A stretch of DNA of 64,000 bases from Afifella aestuarii (GTDB taxonomy: Bacteria; Pseudomonadota; Alphaproteobacteria; Rhizobiales; Afifellaceae), in the NCBI RefSeq assembly GCF_004023665.1, contig NZ_SAUF01000001.1:1-64000 (forward strand). Reading direction: 5' to 3'. The notes beneath the pieces are model-generated. The model did no database searches and had not been told where the DNA came from. It worked only from the letters and a program-made list of their open reading frames with translations. Shown piece by piece: positions 63,511 to 64,000 of the stretch (position 1 is its first letter; each line of letters opens with the position of its first letter). The position numbers and the translations under genes are program-made.

Positions 63511-63908
63511 TTGGCGGACAAGATCCGGCTGGCGACGTTGATGTATTTCCTCCCGGCATCCTGAGCCGCGACTGTCGCCTCGTCGAGCTCCGCATCGCCA
63601 CGGATGCTCGCAAGCTTGATCAGCATCGGCAGGTTGACGCCGGCCACGACCTCGATGCGGCCAGGTTCCATCACCGAAATCGCAAGGTTCGAAGGGGTGC
63701 CACCGAACATATCGGTCAACAGGATCACGCCATCGCCGGCGTCGACCTCCTGCACCGCCTGAACGATGTCCTGGCGCCGATCCTCCATATCGTCGTCGGG
63801 GCCGATGGAGATCGTCGCGCAGCCCTGCTGAGGCCCCACCACATGTTCCAAAGCAGCGCGAAATTCAGAAGCGAGCTGGCCGTGGGTGACGAGGACTAAT
63901 CCGATCAT
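63507..63908 (-). CDS. PTS EIIA component, mannose family (regulatory)
   Basis: This is a 133-residue EIIA-Man domain. The phosphorylated histidine is residue 9 in GLVLVTHGQLASEF, and the family core is ILLTDMFGGTPSNLA. Standing alone, without IIB, IIC or IID, it is the truncated rhizobial type with a regulatory role. The ATG at 63908 is used; 15 more codons upstream lack family character. HPr follows with an ATGA overlap. Confidence 0.92.
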   Translation of the reverse strand: MIGLVLVTHGQLASEFRAALEHVVGPQQGCATISIGPDDDMEDRRQDIVQAVQEVDAGDGVILLTDMFGGTPSNLAISVMEPGRIEVVAGVNLPMLIKLASIRGDAELDEATVAAQDAGRKYINVASRILSAK

Positions 63909-63962
63909 GCGGGGTTTGCCGATCCATTGTGCAAGGGTTGTCATCTTGGCCACAAAAATGCG

Positions 63963-64000
63963 TCACCTTGCAAGTCCCTCGCGCGGCTGAAGGGCTGCGG
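63963..64000 (-). other. Possible 3' end of an upstream gene at the window edge
   Basis: One minus-strand frame is open from the window edge to a TGA at 63963-63965 (reading AALQPREGLAR then stop). In rhizobia hprK precedes this EIIA gene, so this could be its last codons. Eleven residues are too few to identify it. Confidence 0.2.

Overview
The window is 64 kb of high-GC, gene-dense chromosome with almost no spacer DNA. The gene set points to an alphaproteobacterium, most likely of the order Hyphomicrobiales (Rhizobiales). The evidence is the miaB-phoH-ybeY-corC block, the echA-mutM-ubiE-ubiB-coaBC block, lnt followed by a PraR-type XRE regulator, a DUF2852 and a DUF2244 protein, a type B PutA, and an EIIA-Man/HPr pair of the rhizobial nitrogen PTS type. 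I cannot name the genus. I saw no insertion sequence, prophage, CRISPR array, rRNA or plasmid function. The 11-base run of C at base 1 may be a contig edge.

Layout. (1) 0.2-4.7 kb: a PuuR-like XRE-cupin regulator divergent from an amino-acid/amine ABC importer and a PuuB-like FAD oxidase. (2) 4.8-11.2 kb, minus strand: tsaB-rimI-(33-codon small ORF)-plsC-miaB-phoH-ybeY-corC-tRNA-Leu(CAG), a chain joined by overlapping or near-abutting genes. (3) 11.3-18.2 kb: nfu, an O-methyltransferase, an AraC-type alkyltransferase, DUF2244, nth, cysK, a small membrane protein and a GH13 hydrolase. (4) 18.4-22.7 kb: a complete proVWX (ProU) glycine betaine importer closely resembling the enterobacterial system, then dut. 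(5) 22.8-23.8 kb: an ETHE1-like persulfide dioxygenase behind a clear inverted repeat. (6) 23.8-39.9 kb, minus strand: eight alpha-glucan genes, glgE-treS/mak-glgB-glgX-malQ-glgC-glgA-pgm. (7) 40-49.5 kb: putA, then echA, mutM, ubiE, ubiB and coaBC. (8) 49.5-57.2 kb: glgP, a malonyl-CoA-synthetase-like ligase, an orphan TRAP-type binding protein, lnt and a PraR-like regulator. (9) 57.3-64 kb: a YgjP-type metallopeptidase, DUF2852, an intracellular PHB depolymerase with an added helix-hairpin-helix tail, an ABC exporter whose two genes are split by an antisense ProC-like gene, and the HPr/EIIA-Man pair.

How the genes fit together. The glucan cluster can make glycogen from ADP-glucose (pgm, glgC, glgA, glgB), make glucan from trehalose or maltose through maltose-1-phosphate (treS/mak, glgE), and degrade glucan (glgX, malQ, glgP). 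With ProU this suggests a cell that manages osmotic stress with trehalose and glycine betaine. PhaZ and glgP together imply two carbon reserves, PHB and glycogen.

The points I rate highest for follow-up are: the 33-codon cysteine-containing ORF between rimI and plsC, which has a perfect ribosome binding site; the PHB depolymerase fused to a DNA-binding-like HhH domain; the ABC exporter genes interrupted by an antisense ProC-like gene that lacks ProC signature motifs; and the strong inverted repeat before the persulfide dioxygenase with no regulator gene beside it. Starts were chosen by ribosome binding site, overlap with neighbours and family N-termini. Several are GTG or TTG.
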